A DNA stretch of 64,000 nt from Diplolepis rosae (GCA_030998225.1 JAPYXD010000696.1:1488001-1552000); one strand, 5' to 3'; numbered from the stretch's first letter, positions 46,678 to 58,533 are shown. Made by a program: numbers and translations. The notes: generated from the sequence alone by a model not told the origin.

Positions 46678-46904
46678 TTATCATTATATCATTATAATTA
46701 AGTTATATGTAATAATGGTAATGACACAGGTGATTGTCTTTATGGAATAAAATTATTGTATAACAGTCTACGAAAGCACAAAAGGACTTATGATGCTTTT
46801 AATTCTGGAAAACCATGAAAAATTATCGATAATCACATTTTTCTCAATTTTAAAGAACAGAGTTAATCATATGCATGATTGCACTCATGATAATTTGTTT
46901 TGTG

Positions 46905-47287
46905 TGCCTCAGCCGCGGAAACTCGTTTTTCCGTTACAGCTGAGAGTAAAGGAATGTTGTATATTCCGTTACAGAGGAATACAATGTAGAAATTGAACTG
47001 CGCATGCGCATATAGTCTTGCAGTGGAACGCAATCTTTTTCTTATTCTTCTTCTTCTCACTTCTTCTTCGTACAGCGTTAGCACCTTACTGGCAAAGCCG
47101 TGTACATTTGAACTGCGTATGCGTCTATTAGAATCCATTACTACTCCACAAGGTCGATAAAATCAAAATGGCCGGGACTAGACGTGACATATCAAGTGTA
47201 ATGACTAGCGCCGCAAACAACTAAAATACTAGATTAGATTCGAGTGTACGCATAAAAACTCGTATCCGCACCAAAGTCACATAAAAT
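46905..47287. repeat. dispersed ~0.35-kb module, orientation B
   Basis: Complement of the module at 8314-8697 (subfamily with TTTGCGGCGCTAGTCATTAC). It adjoins the THAP-bearing element in exactly the arrangement seen, inverted, at 8121-8697. It includes a CTTCTTCTT run and the GCATGCGCA.TTCAA words. Confidence 0.65.
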
Positions 47288-47664
47288 AGAATACATGCCA
47301 ATGCACACAATTCGGGAAATTGCGAGACTCGCGACAATGCTCTCAGGACTGATCGCGCCTCGGCTCCGTCTCGGCTTTGCCCAGGCCGTGCAAACCTAAT
47401 GGAAAGGTGGTGGACCGTTAGCAACTAGCGCCGCGTACAGCACTGCGCATGAACTACCATTATATGTGCACGTGTTAGTGCATATACATGCATACGTAGG
47501 TTCTTTAAATGTGTTACAAAGAATATATTCAAATAAAATTAAAAGGAAATTGAAGATTTAGCGCAAAATTGTGAAAATTTAATTCAAGAGTGAGAAGTTA
47601 TGTTGATATCAACTCACTCTTTAATTACATTTACACAATTTTGCCTTAAATCATGGTTTTCTCG

Positions 47665-47871
47665 TCATAAATAAAAATCAAAAATATCTGTAATTTGTAT
47701 TTTTATTTTCAGAAAATATAGTTGCTTAGCACATTTTGCGTTGATTTTTGTACTACAAGATAATCGAACACTTTGTGGGGTCGAGATAGCTCTCTTCGGT
47801 GTTGTGTGAAAGTCTTCTCCAAGTACATCCTTGCTGCTTCCTGCTTCTGGGATATCTTCTGATTCTTTTTT
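47665..47871 (-). CDS. THAP-domain gene, second exon
   Basis: The acceptor ATATTCCAG precedes 47871 on the minus strand. The exon is 69 codons, phase 0 after the donor at 49116, ending at TGA (47665-47667). It encodes KKESEDIPEAGSSKDVLGED, then FHTTPKRAISTPQSVRLSCS, a polar and basic tail typical of the linker after a THAP domain, and then a more hydrophobic end (KQLYFLKIKIQ). A further exon cannot be excluded, since DNA-binding THAP proteins are usually longer. There is no transposase catalytic domain in this stretch. Confidence 0.5.
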   Translation of the reverse strand, partial: KKESEDIPEAGSSKDVLGEDFHTTPKRAISTPQSVRLSCSTKINAKCAKQLYFLKIKIQITDIFDFYL

Positions 47872-49116
47872 CTGGAATATAGATTAAAAGCATTTAATTT
47901 ATATGAATATTTGAAATTTATTTCGTAGGTATTTTATAAAATAAATAAAAATAAATTTTATAAAATAAAACTCCAGTCACATGTTTCGCGAAATTGTGGT
48001 GGGAATTTCTGACATTGTGGAATTTGTATTGGCAATTCTCAGCTATTTTTACATAAATAATCCTTTGTAATTTTATACTATATATGTACTTGCATCTATA
48101 TCTTCAGTAACATTTAGACAGAAGTCTAGAACTCTTCTAATGATCGACATAATCGACTGAAATGATTTAGAAAAATCAGAAAAAATAATAAAATGTTAAT
48201 TTTATAAAAAAATATTTCAAAAAACTTGAAATTTCAATCATTCTGAAAAATATTAACAACTCTGAAATTAATTAAGATTTTTAAAAGTTTTTTGTCTCAT
48301 TTAAATGGTAGGTTTTCATAGTATTTTGCTAACTAATCAAGATATTTTCAGATTTTTTTCCTGGATTCTACCCGGCGTCAAAAATGATACAAAAAGGTCA
48401 TAAAATTTTTAAAATGTGTAGCTACTTACAAGAAATTTTTAAAAACCAATGTGTATCATATTTTAATAAAATTTATAGATTACTGTCTTCATTTGAAAAT
48501 TTTCGACATGTTTGTACCATGTTTGACCCCAGGGTAGAATCCAAAAGAAAAATTCTAAAAATATCTTGATAAGTTAACAAAATACTATGAAGAGTAACCT
48601 TCAAAATGAGACCAGAAACGTTCAAAGGTCTTAATTAATTTCAGTGTTATTAATATTTATTCAAAAAGATCGAAATTTTACGTTTTTTGCAATAGATTCT
48701 TATAAAATTATCATTTTGCCTTCAACTTGGGCTCACTAGATGCAAAATTTAAATAATTATAAAAATTAAGACACTTTAAGAATAGCTAACAGAGCAGGTA
48801 AATAAATAATTTTGACCGGTAGTGTATATACTACTTTTTTAGTTTGGTATCTCAAAATTACGTGCTAGAATTTTATTGTCATTCCTAAGGAAGTTTTAGA
48901 TACTTCATCGAAGTTTCTTGTACTATTTTATGTAAATTTTCTTACGATTTTTTCACATTTTCAAAGTTTACTTCGAAACAAGGCTCATATATGTAATATT
49001 TTATTTATTGCACTTGAAATTTTAGAAATAAAGATCACTAATGAGGACTCTGATCAGAGTCGAAAAGTTTGAAAGTATATACAATATCGTATGAAATTGA
49101 AAATATTGTTACTTAC
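47872..49116. other. intron of the THAP gene
   Basis: Donor GTAAGT (complement at 49111-49116) and acceptor TTCCAG (complement at 47872-47877). It contains an imperfect inverted pair near 48280-48370 and 48510-48600 (TTTTCATAGTATTTTG and AAAATACTATGAAGAG) and a fragment of the 9395 repeat near 48140-48170. Confidence 0.5.
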
Positions 49117-49489
49117 GTGTGCAAACTGCACGCTACTTTCTTCAAAGTCTCGTGTGCCTTCTGCAGGTTTTTCTACTTCGGGAATAAAAATTTCGATGTC
49201 TGATGGGGAAGAAACACTCGCCGGTTTAATGTTCACATCACTTCCACTCGACACATCACTACACGACGATAAATTTAACGTCGGAAAAATGTCGATGACA
49301 AATAAAAAATTGTCTTTCTAGTACTGCGAGGTATCCTAACCTCGACAAGTAGGGATTTGAGCATGCTTCTATCCATCGTTGTCCGGCATTTTCTTTCTTC
49401 GGAAACCGATGAATTGACACATTGTTCTTCCGACCCCTTTTGGAGGTACACCCACTCACAGCACACTGAATTTCGTACTTCGAATTCAT
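49117..49489 (-). CDS. THAP-domain gene, first exon (one-base frameshift)
   Basis: Minus strand, ATG at 49489 (MNSKYEIQCAVSGCTSKRGR). The THAP (C2CH) zinc-finger features are present: CAVSGC near the N-terminus, IHRFPKKENAGQRWIEAC with the conserved F-P and W, and FFICHRHFSD with the closing C-x-H-like pair. THAP domains bind DNA and occur in P-element-type transposases and their domesticated relatives. The frame hits a TAG about codon 77, near 49261. One base later the other frame continues with SDVSSGSDVNIKPASVSSPS and EIFIPEVEKPAEGTRDFEES, to a donor GTAAGT at 49116. The exon length (373 nt) is one base more than a multiple of three, so a single-base insertion, real or from assembly, breaks the gene. 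The AVPTIF-like end of the domain is not seen. Confidence 0.7.
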
Positions 49490-49726
49490 TTTAAATGATT
49501 ATAAAGCGCGATCGCGTACGAATTGTTGATACATATATACAACAATGGCGGAACTCATACGAAGCCGTTCCCTTTGCCGCACTCCGCCCGCTTCAGACAA
49601 CTAGCGCCGCGTACACCACCACACATGAACTATCCTACGGGGACACCCAATACATTAGAGGTCGACCTGCCCTGGCTTTGCCTCAGCTACGTATCGGCTA
49701 CGCCTCGAATATGCCTCACCTACGAC
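49490..49726. other. 5' flank of the THAP gene
   Basis: GC-richer than average, with CG-containing words (GCGCGATCGCGTACG, CTAGCGCCGCGTAC). It may hold the promoter. Tandem CCTCAGCTACG/GCTACGCCTCG words match the MITE interior at 8200-8245. Confidence 0.35.
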
Positions 49727-50443
49727 CACAGTGCGGCCACTACCATGTATTTTAGGAGGGTACTTAAAAAAGTGAAAATGAGCACCAGCGCCACCAAGTT
49801 TTGATAACAAGAACTAATATCAATGCAAACGAAACCCCCGTCCCCCCAACCCGATGTATTCTAAAGAGCGGAAAATTTTGAAATACCATATATTGTATGA
49901 AATCCATTTCATAAATATAAATGATTTAAAGTTGAATATAATTTGTGAAAGAATAAAAATACAACAAGAATTTTTAAATATAAATCACAATGAACAGTTA
50001 AATACTGTACTATTACACGGATATAAATAGTTGAAGTAATTTTACTCAACTCTGTCGATTAAACTTGGGACTTAAGAACATTTGAAAATTTATTAAATCC
50101 TAGTCGGGTAAAATGAATTTGATAAATACCTAATTTACCCAAAGTGAATATCAATAAGCATTACATAGAAAATAGTAAGTAGTTGAGTAAAACGACGACA
50201 GGGCATCACAATGCGTCAGTGGGTTAACCTGAAATGTATAAATATATCACAGACGCTTGAGGTGCTTCGAACGGTAGTTGAGTAAAATGAGCATCGGCTG
50301 TATTATTTCAACTGGCAATGATATGGTTGCTATGGTTACAACAGTTTAAAAATAACATCGGTAGTGACAATAGCGCCACCACTTGTTGATAGCAAACATT
50401 ATTATTCTTTCCCCTTTTCTCCTATATGAGTGGACCTACTGTG
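49727..50443. mobile_element. hAT-type non-autonomous element (copy 2), inverted
   Basis: The ends CACAGTGCGGCC and GGACCTACTGTG are those of copy 1 at 14497-15211, inverted. The flanks CCTACGAC (49719-49726) and TCTACGAC (50444-50451) form an 8-bp duplication with one mismatch. It is inserted in the right end of the THAP-bearing element, so it is the younger of the two. Confidence 0.85.
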
Positions 50444-50699
50444 TCTACGACTCGACTACGCCTTGGCTTCGATCTCCTGCGAGCATTGTCGCTCGTCACG
50501 CAATAACCCTCATTGTGTGGCTAGGCACGTAATATACTATTGTTGAATGTTCTTTTGAAGCATAGAACAATAACATTTTAAGTATTGGGATCTGTCAGAT
50601 GGGCAGGGCTTAAAAGTTTGAATAAACGATATAATTTTCAATGCAAATATATGTGATGTGAAAGTGGTACAAGATGATAAATATTAGTGCAATATTCGA

Positions 50700-51409
50700 T
50701 TAAGGGGGGAACCTGATTTAGAGGGTAAAAAAAATCAATTTTTTTAAATTCATCTCACTTTTGGCTCAAAATGAGTTTCACGAAGAAGTTGAAGGACTAA
50801 TGTATGGAACAGGAATAGCAGAGTAGCATTTGGTGTTGGTGAATTTGAAATATATACAATTAACAGCGTTTTCCTGCACTGCGTACACGATTAAGAATGT
50901 TGTAATTGCCGCATTTTTATAAGTGATAGCTCTTTATAGAGCTGAAAGTGTAAGCTTCTATGAGAACCTAAAAAATCACATAAAATTTTTTTTTTAATAA
51001 CTATTTTTTTGTTAACTATCTCAAAATTTCGTCAGTAAAACGCGAATTTTTTTTAAACACTCATAAAATTTGCAATTTTTAACATTTCAATAAATTTCTT
51101 AGGTTTAAATAGAAGATAAACTCCTAAAGTGGAAAAAAAATTTTGATTTTAATGTTTCATATAAAAAGGACGATCGCTATCATGTATGCAGTAGAGAATC
51201 TTCAAGCGAGTAGTGCCCCAAACAAATACGAATTTTTATTGCTAAACATTATCGAATAAAATAAAAATAAATTTTTTCTGCAAGATTTGTGTATTTATGA
51301 CCTACTTGTACTTCAACAGTACTTAAAACATTTCATAAGTTAGGCAGCCTAAAAAACTGTGCCGAATATCATGAAATTTTCGGCGTTCTAAACCAGGTTC
51401 CCCCCTTAA
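50700..51409. mobile_element. TTAA-flanked non-autonomous element, 710 bp
   Basis: It begins TTAAGGGGGGAACCTGATTT and ends with the complement AAACCAGGTTCCCCCCTTAA (TIR of about 19 bp after TTAA). TTAA target duplication is the hallmark of piggyBac. The TIR sequence is not one I recognise, so the superfamily is inferred from the target site only. There is no coding capacity. Confidence 0.75.
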
Positions 51410-51963
51410 GCTGGTATCGATTCCGTAAAAAGGAACTTTATAGGAAGAGAAAGATATGTGAAAACCGGACACGTTATTAAATGTGGTCAAAATAAAGACA
51501 CAAGTGAGATATAAGTAAAGTCTCGTGTCTGAGCAATTGGTATTTTAAAGGTACTCATCAAAATTTTTAAAACTGCTTGGTTTAGAAATTTAAAATATTA
51601 ATTTTATTTCTACCTGGCTTATTATTATCATTTTATTCATTACTACGGAAATAGTATTGAATTTGAAGAACTTTTAATAATTATAAATCACAAGAAATAT
51701 TTTTAAAGCCTTAAAATAATTCATAATATAAATGATCGATTAAAAGAACTAAGCGTATAAGAGGGCCCCAAGCAAGCATCACTTTTACACGATGCCTACG
51801 AGTATTCGCCCCTACATCAACGAACGAGGAAAGCAGCGAAACCGATCAAAATGGCGATTCCGGTCGTGGCTTCGGTCACGGCCAGACGTGTCCATTCGTG
51901 GTCCGTTTGTTGTTCTTTATCTCCTGGGTGAACGATGTGGTGTTTTTGGTGTATGTTCTTGCT
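51410..51963. other. left flank of the giant palindrome
   Basis: No supported gene. The segment 51780-51960 is less AT-rich, with a frame rich in Arg/Ser; no family recognised. Confidence 0.35.
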
Positions 51964-54900
51964 GGTTATATTCGTGGCGTGCTGTTTTCCCGCGTCTTCC
52001 ACTTTTTTTTATGCTTTCGCGAGTGGTTCTGTGTCCGTGCCCCGTGGTTGTCTTCCGTAGTCCCGGTGTGGTTTTTTGCTGGGCTTGTCAAGTTTTTCTC
52101 TAACTTTATTCTTGCTGCCTTTGTGCTTATCGGTGATGATGATCGCTTGCTGTTTGTTGTTTTGGTTCTCGCTCCTGCTTGACTCTGTCGCAGTGTCTCC
52201 AGAACGTGGGATTTTTCGGCCCCCACCACGTTCCCATCTGGGAGAAACACATGCAAACGTGGCGTGTCAGTGTGTCGGCTCTGCTACACGCTGCGGTCAC
52301 CAGCTTCGTGTAAAGCCGAAGGTGCACGAAGACAGACTTCGTTACAATGCTTGAGTTTTCAAGTTATTTTTAGATTTCACGCTTTCGTTTATCGAGTCGA
52401 AATTAAGAATTGTATTTTTCTCGAGTACGTGCAAAAGAGGCGCGAAGCAGACGACGAATTTGAATTTACGAAGTATATAGTTCAAGAAATAACACTTTTC
52501 TTCAATTTCTTGAAGAAAGTCTGCATGAAATAAACATCAGTATGATCTTGGAAAATTTCATGAGGAATTCAACACTTCAAAAATAAACTTTCAGTGAAAT
52601 TTAGTGACAATAAATGTATAAAATTTGAATCAATATATAATTTTCCATTCAAATTTATATACTTCTTACTAATTTTGTACATTTAACAATTTTTCAATTA
52701 GAACAATATTTTCTATCAAGATAAAATGAACATAAAATTCAAGTTCATAATTTATATTTTCAGTTATATGTTAGAAATATTTTCATCTCACATTTTTGTA
52801 GCCTAAGCACAAACTTTTCATTCCAAAACTTAAAATCTCTACGGAAATGGAAAATTGTCTAATAGTAGTAGATAAACTAAAAAGCTAAAATATGTGTTTA
52901 TTGGTATTTCCATATTAACATATAAATATCAATCAACTTTAAATTTTACATAAAAATGTTCGTTCGAAGTGTTCAAATCTTGTTACACTTTGACAAGATT
53001 TTATGGAGGAGTGCAATCTTTTGGATGAAATATTTTGTAGTTCTTAATTTGTCTGTCCGTCTGAAATCGTAGTAAGATTTGAACAGTAAACAACAAATTT
53101 TACAATAGAATTCAGGATCAATAATAATTGATTCAGGAAATACTTCAACTCTGTAGAGCATTTTTGTATTTCGAATTCAAAATGTGTGCTTAAGCCACAA
53201 AAAATTAAGCTGAAAATGTATATATAAAACTATTTATGTCATGTTTATGTCTTCTTAATGGAAAATACTTTGCATATAATTCTCTAATTCGATATTTTTT
53301 TAATGTATGAACATTCAAGAAATTGATAAATATTCCATCTTTTTATAGGAACTAAAAATTTCCGGATAATGCTTTGATTGAGAAAGCTAAAAATTTGTCA
53401 AATATTGATATAAATTGCAATTTTACAATTGCATTATTTTTCAAATATTTTAACATCTCTTCAATCTTGATAATTCTTACAGAAGTTTATTTCATGTGAG
53501 TGACTTTTTCTTTTTCTAATGAAAGATTTCGTAATTCTAAATTCGGCCCAATTCGTAACATTGTAAAAAGATTTTAAAACTTCATAAAAATTTTTTTTCT
53601 GTTTTATTCAAAGTCAATAAATATTCAATGTTTGGAATCGAAATATTAAGTAAATGATTTTTAATTTCTGGGAATAAACTGCTTTAATAAGACAATCTTT
53701 CTTCTTTGTGAGAAATCTCAATTTTAAAATTAAAATTCTACACATAGGATACAAAAACATAATATGATAATACTTTTATTACAGAATTTTGAAACATACA
53801 AGTTGACCAATTTTTAATCGAGTAAATCGGCTACTTTAAGCAAAAAATTATGTTAAAAATATTTTATCAAAATAAAATAAGACACATTAAATTACGGTTT
53901 AAAATCCACATTCATAGATTGATGGTAAAAGCAGTTTAAAGTTTTTTAATCTTACGTTTTAGTGACGTATACACAGACTTTTAATCAGATAAATGAAATG
54001 CTTTATAGAAAGTCAAAATTTTCTTATTACTGCACTTAATCAAATTTATAAAGTAAAAATATTTTTTAATTGATGCTTTCACTCAATTCTTTAAACATTC
54101 ATTAATTGAAAATTGTACTCAAAATTTAATCTTGCAGCGTTCCAATATTCCCACAATGTTACAAAATCTTATTAATCATTATTTTAGTCGAATTATTTTC
54201 AAAATATTTAAAAAATAAATGTAAATATTTTGATTAAATACTTTGTCAAATTTTGCATTTGACTGATCTTGCAAAATTGTTGAAAGTTTTGAATACCGAT
54301 AGAAGAAACTTTAAATGAAATTTTATGTCCATAAATGCTTAAAGTTCTATATAGAAATATCAACTACAACATTCTCAAATTTTATAAATAAACTACTAAA
54401 TTCAAAAAGTTTCGGATTTTTTTAAAAACTGTACAAATTTCAAATATGAATCAGTCAAAATCTACTGATTATCAGTGAAATTTGACTGATTTAAATAACA
54501 AAAAACAGGTTACTGTGAATCAGTCAAATTTCACTGATTACTTCAGTGAAAAGTAACTGATTTAACAGTGAAAAATATTGTTTCCACTGATGATTCAGTG
54601 AAAAGGCAAATCACTGATTCAATCAGTGAAAATTTGACTGATTCAGATTTAGAGTGTATACAAATTTCAAATATAAAGTGTACTCTGTACATTAATCAAA
54701 CAAATTTAGAAGATGAATATTTGAATAAATATTCCTAAATATTATTGGAATATGATACATATCGATTTAGAAAAACTTCTTCAAAGTACTCAGACATTTT
54801 TCTTATTTTACGACATTTTTGCACCATGTTTGACCTTTGGGTAGGATTCAAGAAAACAATTGTAGACATAATTTCATTACTTAGTAAAATACTATGAAGA

Positions 54901-55147
54901 CTTGCTTTTTTAATTAAAGCGAAAACTTTTAAAACCTTTAACAATCGGTTACATAGATTCTGCTCTAATCTTGGACGCAATTAGAGAAATAGGATTTTTT
55001 GCTTTTTTTAGATCTAGTTTTTGCCTTAAACATAAAAGAAAGAAAACACATTTGAAATATTAAAATAAAAAAATCTGGTTCATTCTTAGAGAATCCCAAA
55101 TATTCTGAAATAAAACTCCTTTCCACACCACCACGGAGGTAGAGTTT
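51964..55147. repeat. giant inverted repeat, left arm (~3.18 kb)
   Basis: Matches 58534-61657 in reverse complement, base for base across almost the whole length (paired positions sum to about 113680). I spotted fewer than a dozen substitutions plus a 58-bp segment (about 51981-52038) missing from the right arm. Outer edge GGTTATATTCGTGGCGTG, inner edge CCACGGAGGTAGAGTTT. The frames inside (for example 52076-52354, 52973-53161 and 54735-54980) are mirrored in the other arm and have no recognisable domains, so I do not call them genes. Confidence 0.95.
54448..54657. repeat. CTGAT/ATCAG motif cluster flanked by 16-bp direct repeats (left arm)
   Basis: About eleven copies of CTGAT or its complement occur within 210 bp, mostly as AATCAGTGAAA or TTTCACTGATT. 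The flanks TACAAATTTCAAATAT at 54432-54447 and 54658-54673 are identical direct repeats. Mirrored at about 59024-59233 in the right arm. Confidence 0.85.
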
Positions 55148-55624
55148 AAGGCTCGTTTTTTTTAAGTGGTATCCCCTGTAGGCCTAGTCCACGTCCTACG
55201 AAACGAAAATGGTTTTTGCTTTCAAGCAAAAAGAAAAAAGGAAAAAAATGAAGCAAAGTGGTAAAAAACGCTACAAATGTAGCCCGTACTTCAGGCTTTC
55301 CTCTATCAAATGCCAGTATACGTCGAACAAAAATGTTTTGTTTTAAATCAAATAATGAAGAAGTTTGATTAATTCGGGATGATTTGGGGTGCTTGATTAT
55401 TGTGAGTCCCCTTGCATCTCACTTATGCCCAAAGCGTGATATTACTCAATTTCAGTATGTTTTCTTACTCACAAAATAATAATTAAAACTAAACAATTTC
55501 CATACCCGAGGCACGCGAAGAAAGGAATAAAGAATGTATCTCTGATATAAGAAATAAAATGTCATTATTTTGTGAGTAAGGAAGGGGTTTGAAATTGATT
55601 AACGCCATGCCTTGGCCATTAGAA
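55148..55624. other. palindrome loop, 3' side of the hAT gene
   Basis: No clear gene. It includes A-rich tracts and GGCCTAGTCCACGTCCTACG near 55176. No hAT terminus could be fixed. Confidence 0.35.
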
Positions 55625-57853
55625 TTAATCCTCTCCTTCGTGAGCGAAGAGCGACAAACCACTTTCCCTATCACTTTCTGCCATCTCATATAGATTTTCG
55701 GTCATTAGTTGCAAATGCTTCGAAGTGATGCTCGTTGTTCTGGCTGTTTCAGCTCTCGCCTTTAGGGCTGATCGAGTAACACAAATTGAGTTGACCGTCC
55801 TGTTTCCTAAGCGATTTCTTTTGGGAGTTTTCGCGTCCGTGAGCATGGAGAAACCTCGCTCCGCCTCAGCATTTGAATGAGGAAGACTCCGAACATGATT
55901 CAATACTGAGGTCAAATTTGGAAAAAGTTTTTCTCCTGTACTCGTCGAAGATACACCGATACTAGACCACATTTCGTCAAAAGATAAATTCGACCACTTT
56001 TCTTTGAGTTCCTGTCTGATTTTGAGTAAAGAATCCCACTCTTTTTGTACACCTATTCTATCAAACGACCCTAAATCTTGACAAACTTTCCAGACCCTAG
56101 GAAAAGTTTCGCTTTGATCAGCATAGAAAGCTACTTGAGGCCGGAAAACAGCAACGCAAGACAAAAAGATGTCATCAAAAGGAAGTCGAATGAGAATTTC
56201 TTAGCTTGATGTGACATAAAATTTCAATCAATTACGAAGAAATAGATTAACTTCTACTATTTGCAATTTCTTGTTTGTAAGTTGCTGCTGGAAATATTCT
56301 CGCGTTTCCTTACCAACGTCAATGTCTTGAAGCGGCTTTTCATTACTAGGATCTGCAAAGTTAACATTTCTAATGATTTGAAAGAATAAATTCGGTTGAA
56401 GAAGACCCTCTTTCAAATAACTGCTAAGAATCCATACGAAGAATTTAGCCGAGTTTGGCTGGAGTTCCTGAACCATTGTTTCGCGACTTTGAAATTTCGC
56501 ATTGTATACGTTGAACCTATTCAAAGTAAATTTCAAGAATAGGAAATATGCGAGTGTCAAAGGATTCTGCATTTTTCCTAACAAGTCTTTGGCCTTCTCT
56601 ACCTTCTCAGATACGAGGACCATAAGATACTGAAGAATAACTTCCCAATTCTTTATTATAATATCTATGCATCGATAGCGGACAAGCCAGCGAGTTTCAG
56701 AATGACTAGGAATTTTTTGATAGTCATTTCCTAATTCCAAAACAATCGATCGAAAAATAGCCGTTCGCTTGGAGCTAGCATTAAGAAAAGCTGGCAAATC
56801 TTTGATTAAATCCTCTACATCTGGGATTGTGGCACAAGCATATTTTGCTACAATTGCTGACGAATGCGAGACACACGGGAAAACAATTAAACGGGGATTT
56901 TTTTCCTTTTATTTTGTTTTAAATGAGGACCTATTGCCGACCATCACCTGTGCATTATCACAAGCTAAAGCACAGATATTATATCAAGGGATTTTCTACC
57001 CGGACAATGCTTTTTCGAACGCATCAAAAATTTTAGAGGCAGAACAATCCGAAGCATTTACATTAATAAGCTGGAGCAATTCCACCCTGACAGAAAATGT
57101 CGTTGGCTCCACATATCGAACCATTAATGACAGCCACTTTTCTAGAGTCCTGTCGGTCGTTTCGTCTTCGTACACTGAAAATGATTGCTTACGCAAAATA
57201 TTTGCCATGCGATCAGTTTCAGCAGCACATACGACGTTATTTACAACTAGGACCATTTTAGTGTGGCTTAATCTAACGTCTTTTAAAACCGAAGGTTCCA
57301 TATCTTGGAAAAGTCCTATCAATTCTGATAAAATCGCGAATGGTAAATTATGCTCTACGAAAAATGTACTAATCCTAATCTCTGCTTCTTGTACTTTCTG
57401 TTTGAAAGTAACACTTTCCGGAATCGTGGAATTTGTGAATTCTGAAGCAGAAGAACTTGCTACACAAGGTTCAACACTGTAAGAATTGGCAGTTACATTA
57501 GAAGAATTTTCACTTACTACTCCATAACATTCTAATTTATTTGAAAACTCTTGCTTCTTTCTGTGCGATAAAGATGCTTCATGCTTTTCAATTTCCGATT
57601 TGACACATAGCAACGTTTTATTGCAAATTTTGCAATGAAATCTTGTTTCATCTGCTAATGTAACCACCCACTCTCTCCACGACGGAAATTCCTCAAACCA
57701 TCCCAACTGAAAGTTTTTTGCATTTTTCATGACTTTTCTAGCGGGTTGACATTCGTTTGAACCAGAGTTCAAACGGTGGTCAACCTTCGTTTGAACCTGG
57801 CTGTCCTTCAAAACACTCGAATTTGGGTCAACCGGATTACTCATTGTGAGCAA
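55625..57853 (-). pseudogene. hAT-family transposase in the palindrome loop (three frames)
   Basis: Minus strand. Part 1 (57853-56996, 285 codons) has a BED-type zinc finger, C74-x2-C77-x13-H91-x5-H97 (FHCKICNKTLL, then HEASLSHRKK), preceded by aromatic WFEEFPSWREW. It then carries the first catalytic block, QSFSVYEDETTDRTLEKWLS, and VRYVEPTTFSVRVELLQLIN. Part 2 (56797-56228) continues the RNase-H-like fold (SHSETRWLVRYRCIDIIIKN). Part 3 (56164-55625) holds the hAT C-terminal dimerisation motif LPHSNAEAERGFSML, followed by TPKRNRLGNRTVNSI. Between part 1 and part 2 (about 56996-56800) the frame is lost with several stops, and a stop follows 56228. The gene is therefore broken, though each domain is recognisable. 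hAT enzymes cut and paste with 8-bp duplications; no matching termini were found for this copy. Confidence 0.85.
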
Positions 57854-58533
57854 TAAATTATACGACGAAGGAAAACAGAATTATTTGAAAAGAATTAATA
57901 AGATGAAAAGTCGATAAAATTGAGCGAATGTGAATAATTTGTAATCTGCACACAAATTAAGTTTCACAAAATAAACTTACCCACAAGCATCAAACAATAA
58001 CGTACGTAAGAGCACTCACGTATCACCAAATAATAATATAATATTCTTACTTTTGCCGTTTTCAATAAGGAATTACGATAAAAATATGAAGAATCCACAC
58101 TCTTGCCTTCTCAAATAACGCATAAAGCGAGAATCAAGTATATCTTAGAAGAAAACAAAAGAAGGTTGCTATTATTATTTGTTTTCGTCTCCAATTTCAC
58201 CTCTATACCGTTCGTATGCGATTTAAAACATTGGTAACTTTTTGGCTATTAATCTGATTGAGCTACAACTTTTCAGAAAACTTTCTTTACTAAAGTATTA
58301 AAATTTTTCTCCTGTAGATAGTTTCAGAAAATGTAGACACTTAATACAATATTAATAAAATCGTAAAATTCTGAAAATTTGTTAAACTAGCGCGAGTGGA
58401 AGTAGAGAAAACAATTTTTTTTTTAAATGTACTTCTCCCAATTACTTGAAAAATTAGAAGTTTTAAAAATTTTGCAAAAGGAAAAACGATGTGCCTTGAA
58501 AGTGTACATAAAATTTATTGAACTATTACTAGT
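57854..58533. other. palindrome loop, 5' side of the hAT gene
   Basis: AT-rich, with no gene. It may contain the promoter of the hAT transposase. Confidence 0.4.

Larger units (their letters stand above)
47288..50538 (-). mobile_element. candidate THAP-bearing DNA transposon (~2.5 kb without the nested insert)
   Basis: The left end AGAATACATGCCAATGCACA and the right end (complement of TGTGTGGCTAGGCACGTAATAT) are inverted versions of the TACGTGCC termini of the MITEs at 8121 and 17184, followed inward by the same CGACAATGCTC.CAGGA core. Between them are a two-exon THAP-domain gene (minus strand) and, inserted in the right part, the hAT-type element at 49727-50443. Short GACTAGCGCCGCGTACA.CAC words occur on both sides of the gene (47432 and 49600). 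I infer that the MITEs derive from this element. No target duplication was found. Confidence 0.45.

Noticed and set aside
46863..47138. Arg-rich ORF (VRRRRIRKRLRS) as a nucleic-acid-binding protein
   Set aside because: The arginines come from the CTTCTTCTT microsatellite of the dispersed module.
49495..49804. Two overlapping ORFs upstream of the THAP gene
   Set aside because: They run across the border of the hAT-type insertion and have no recognisable motif.
51964..52360. Overlapping frames at the outer edge of the palindrome arms (Lys/Ser-rich on one strand, hydrophobic on the other) as genes
   Set aside because: They mirror in the other arm, lack domains or splice logic, and overlap on both strands. 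The hydrophobic frame looks like a shadow of a T-rich strand.
52973..54980. Small ORFs repeated in both palindrome arms (52973-53161, 54735-54980) as duplicated genes
   Set aside because: Their identity is explained by the arm duplication. There are no motifs and the composition is AT-driven.
56769..57482. 237-codon plus-strand ORF opposite the hAT gene
   Set aside because: It is the antisense shadow of the hAT transposase frame, whose BED finger and catalytic block are on the minus strand.
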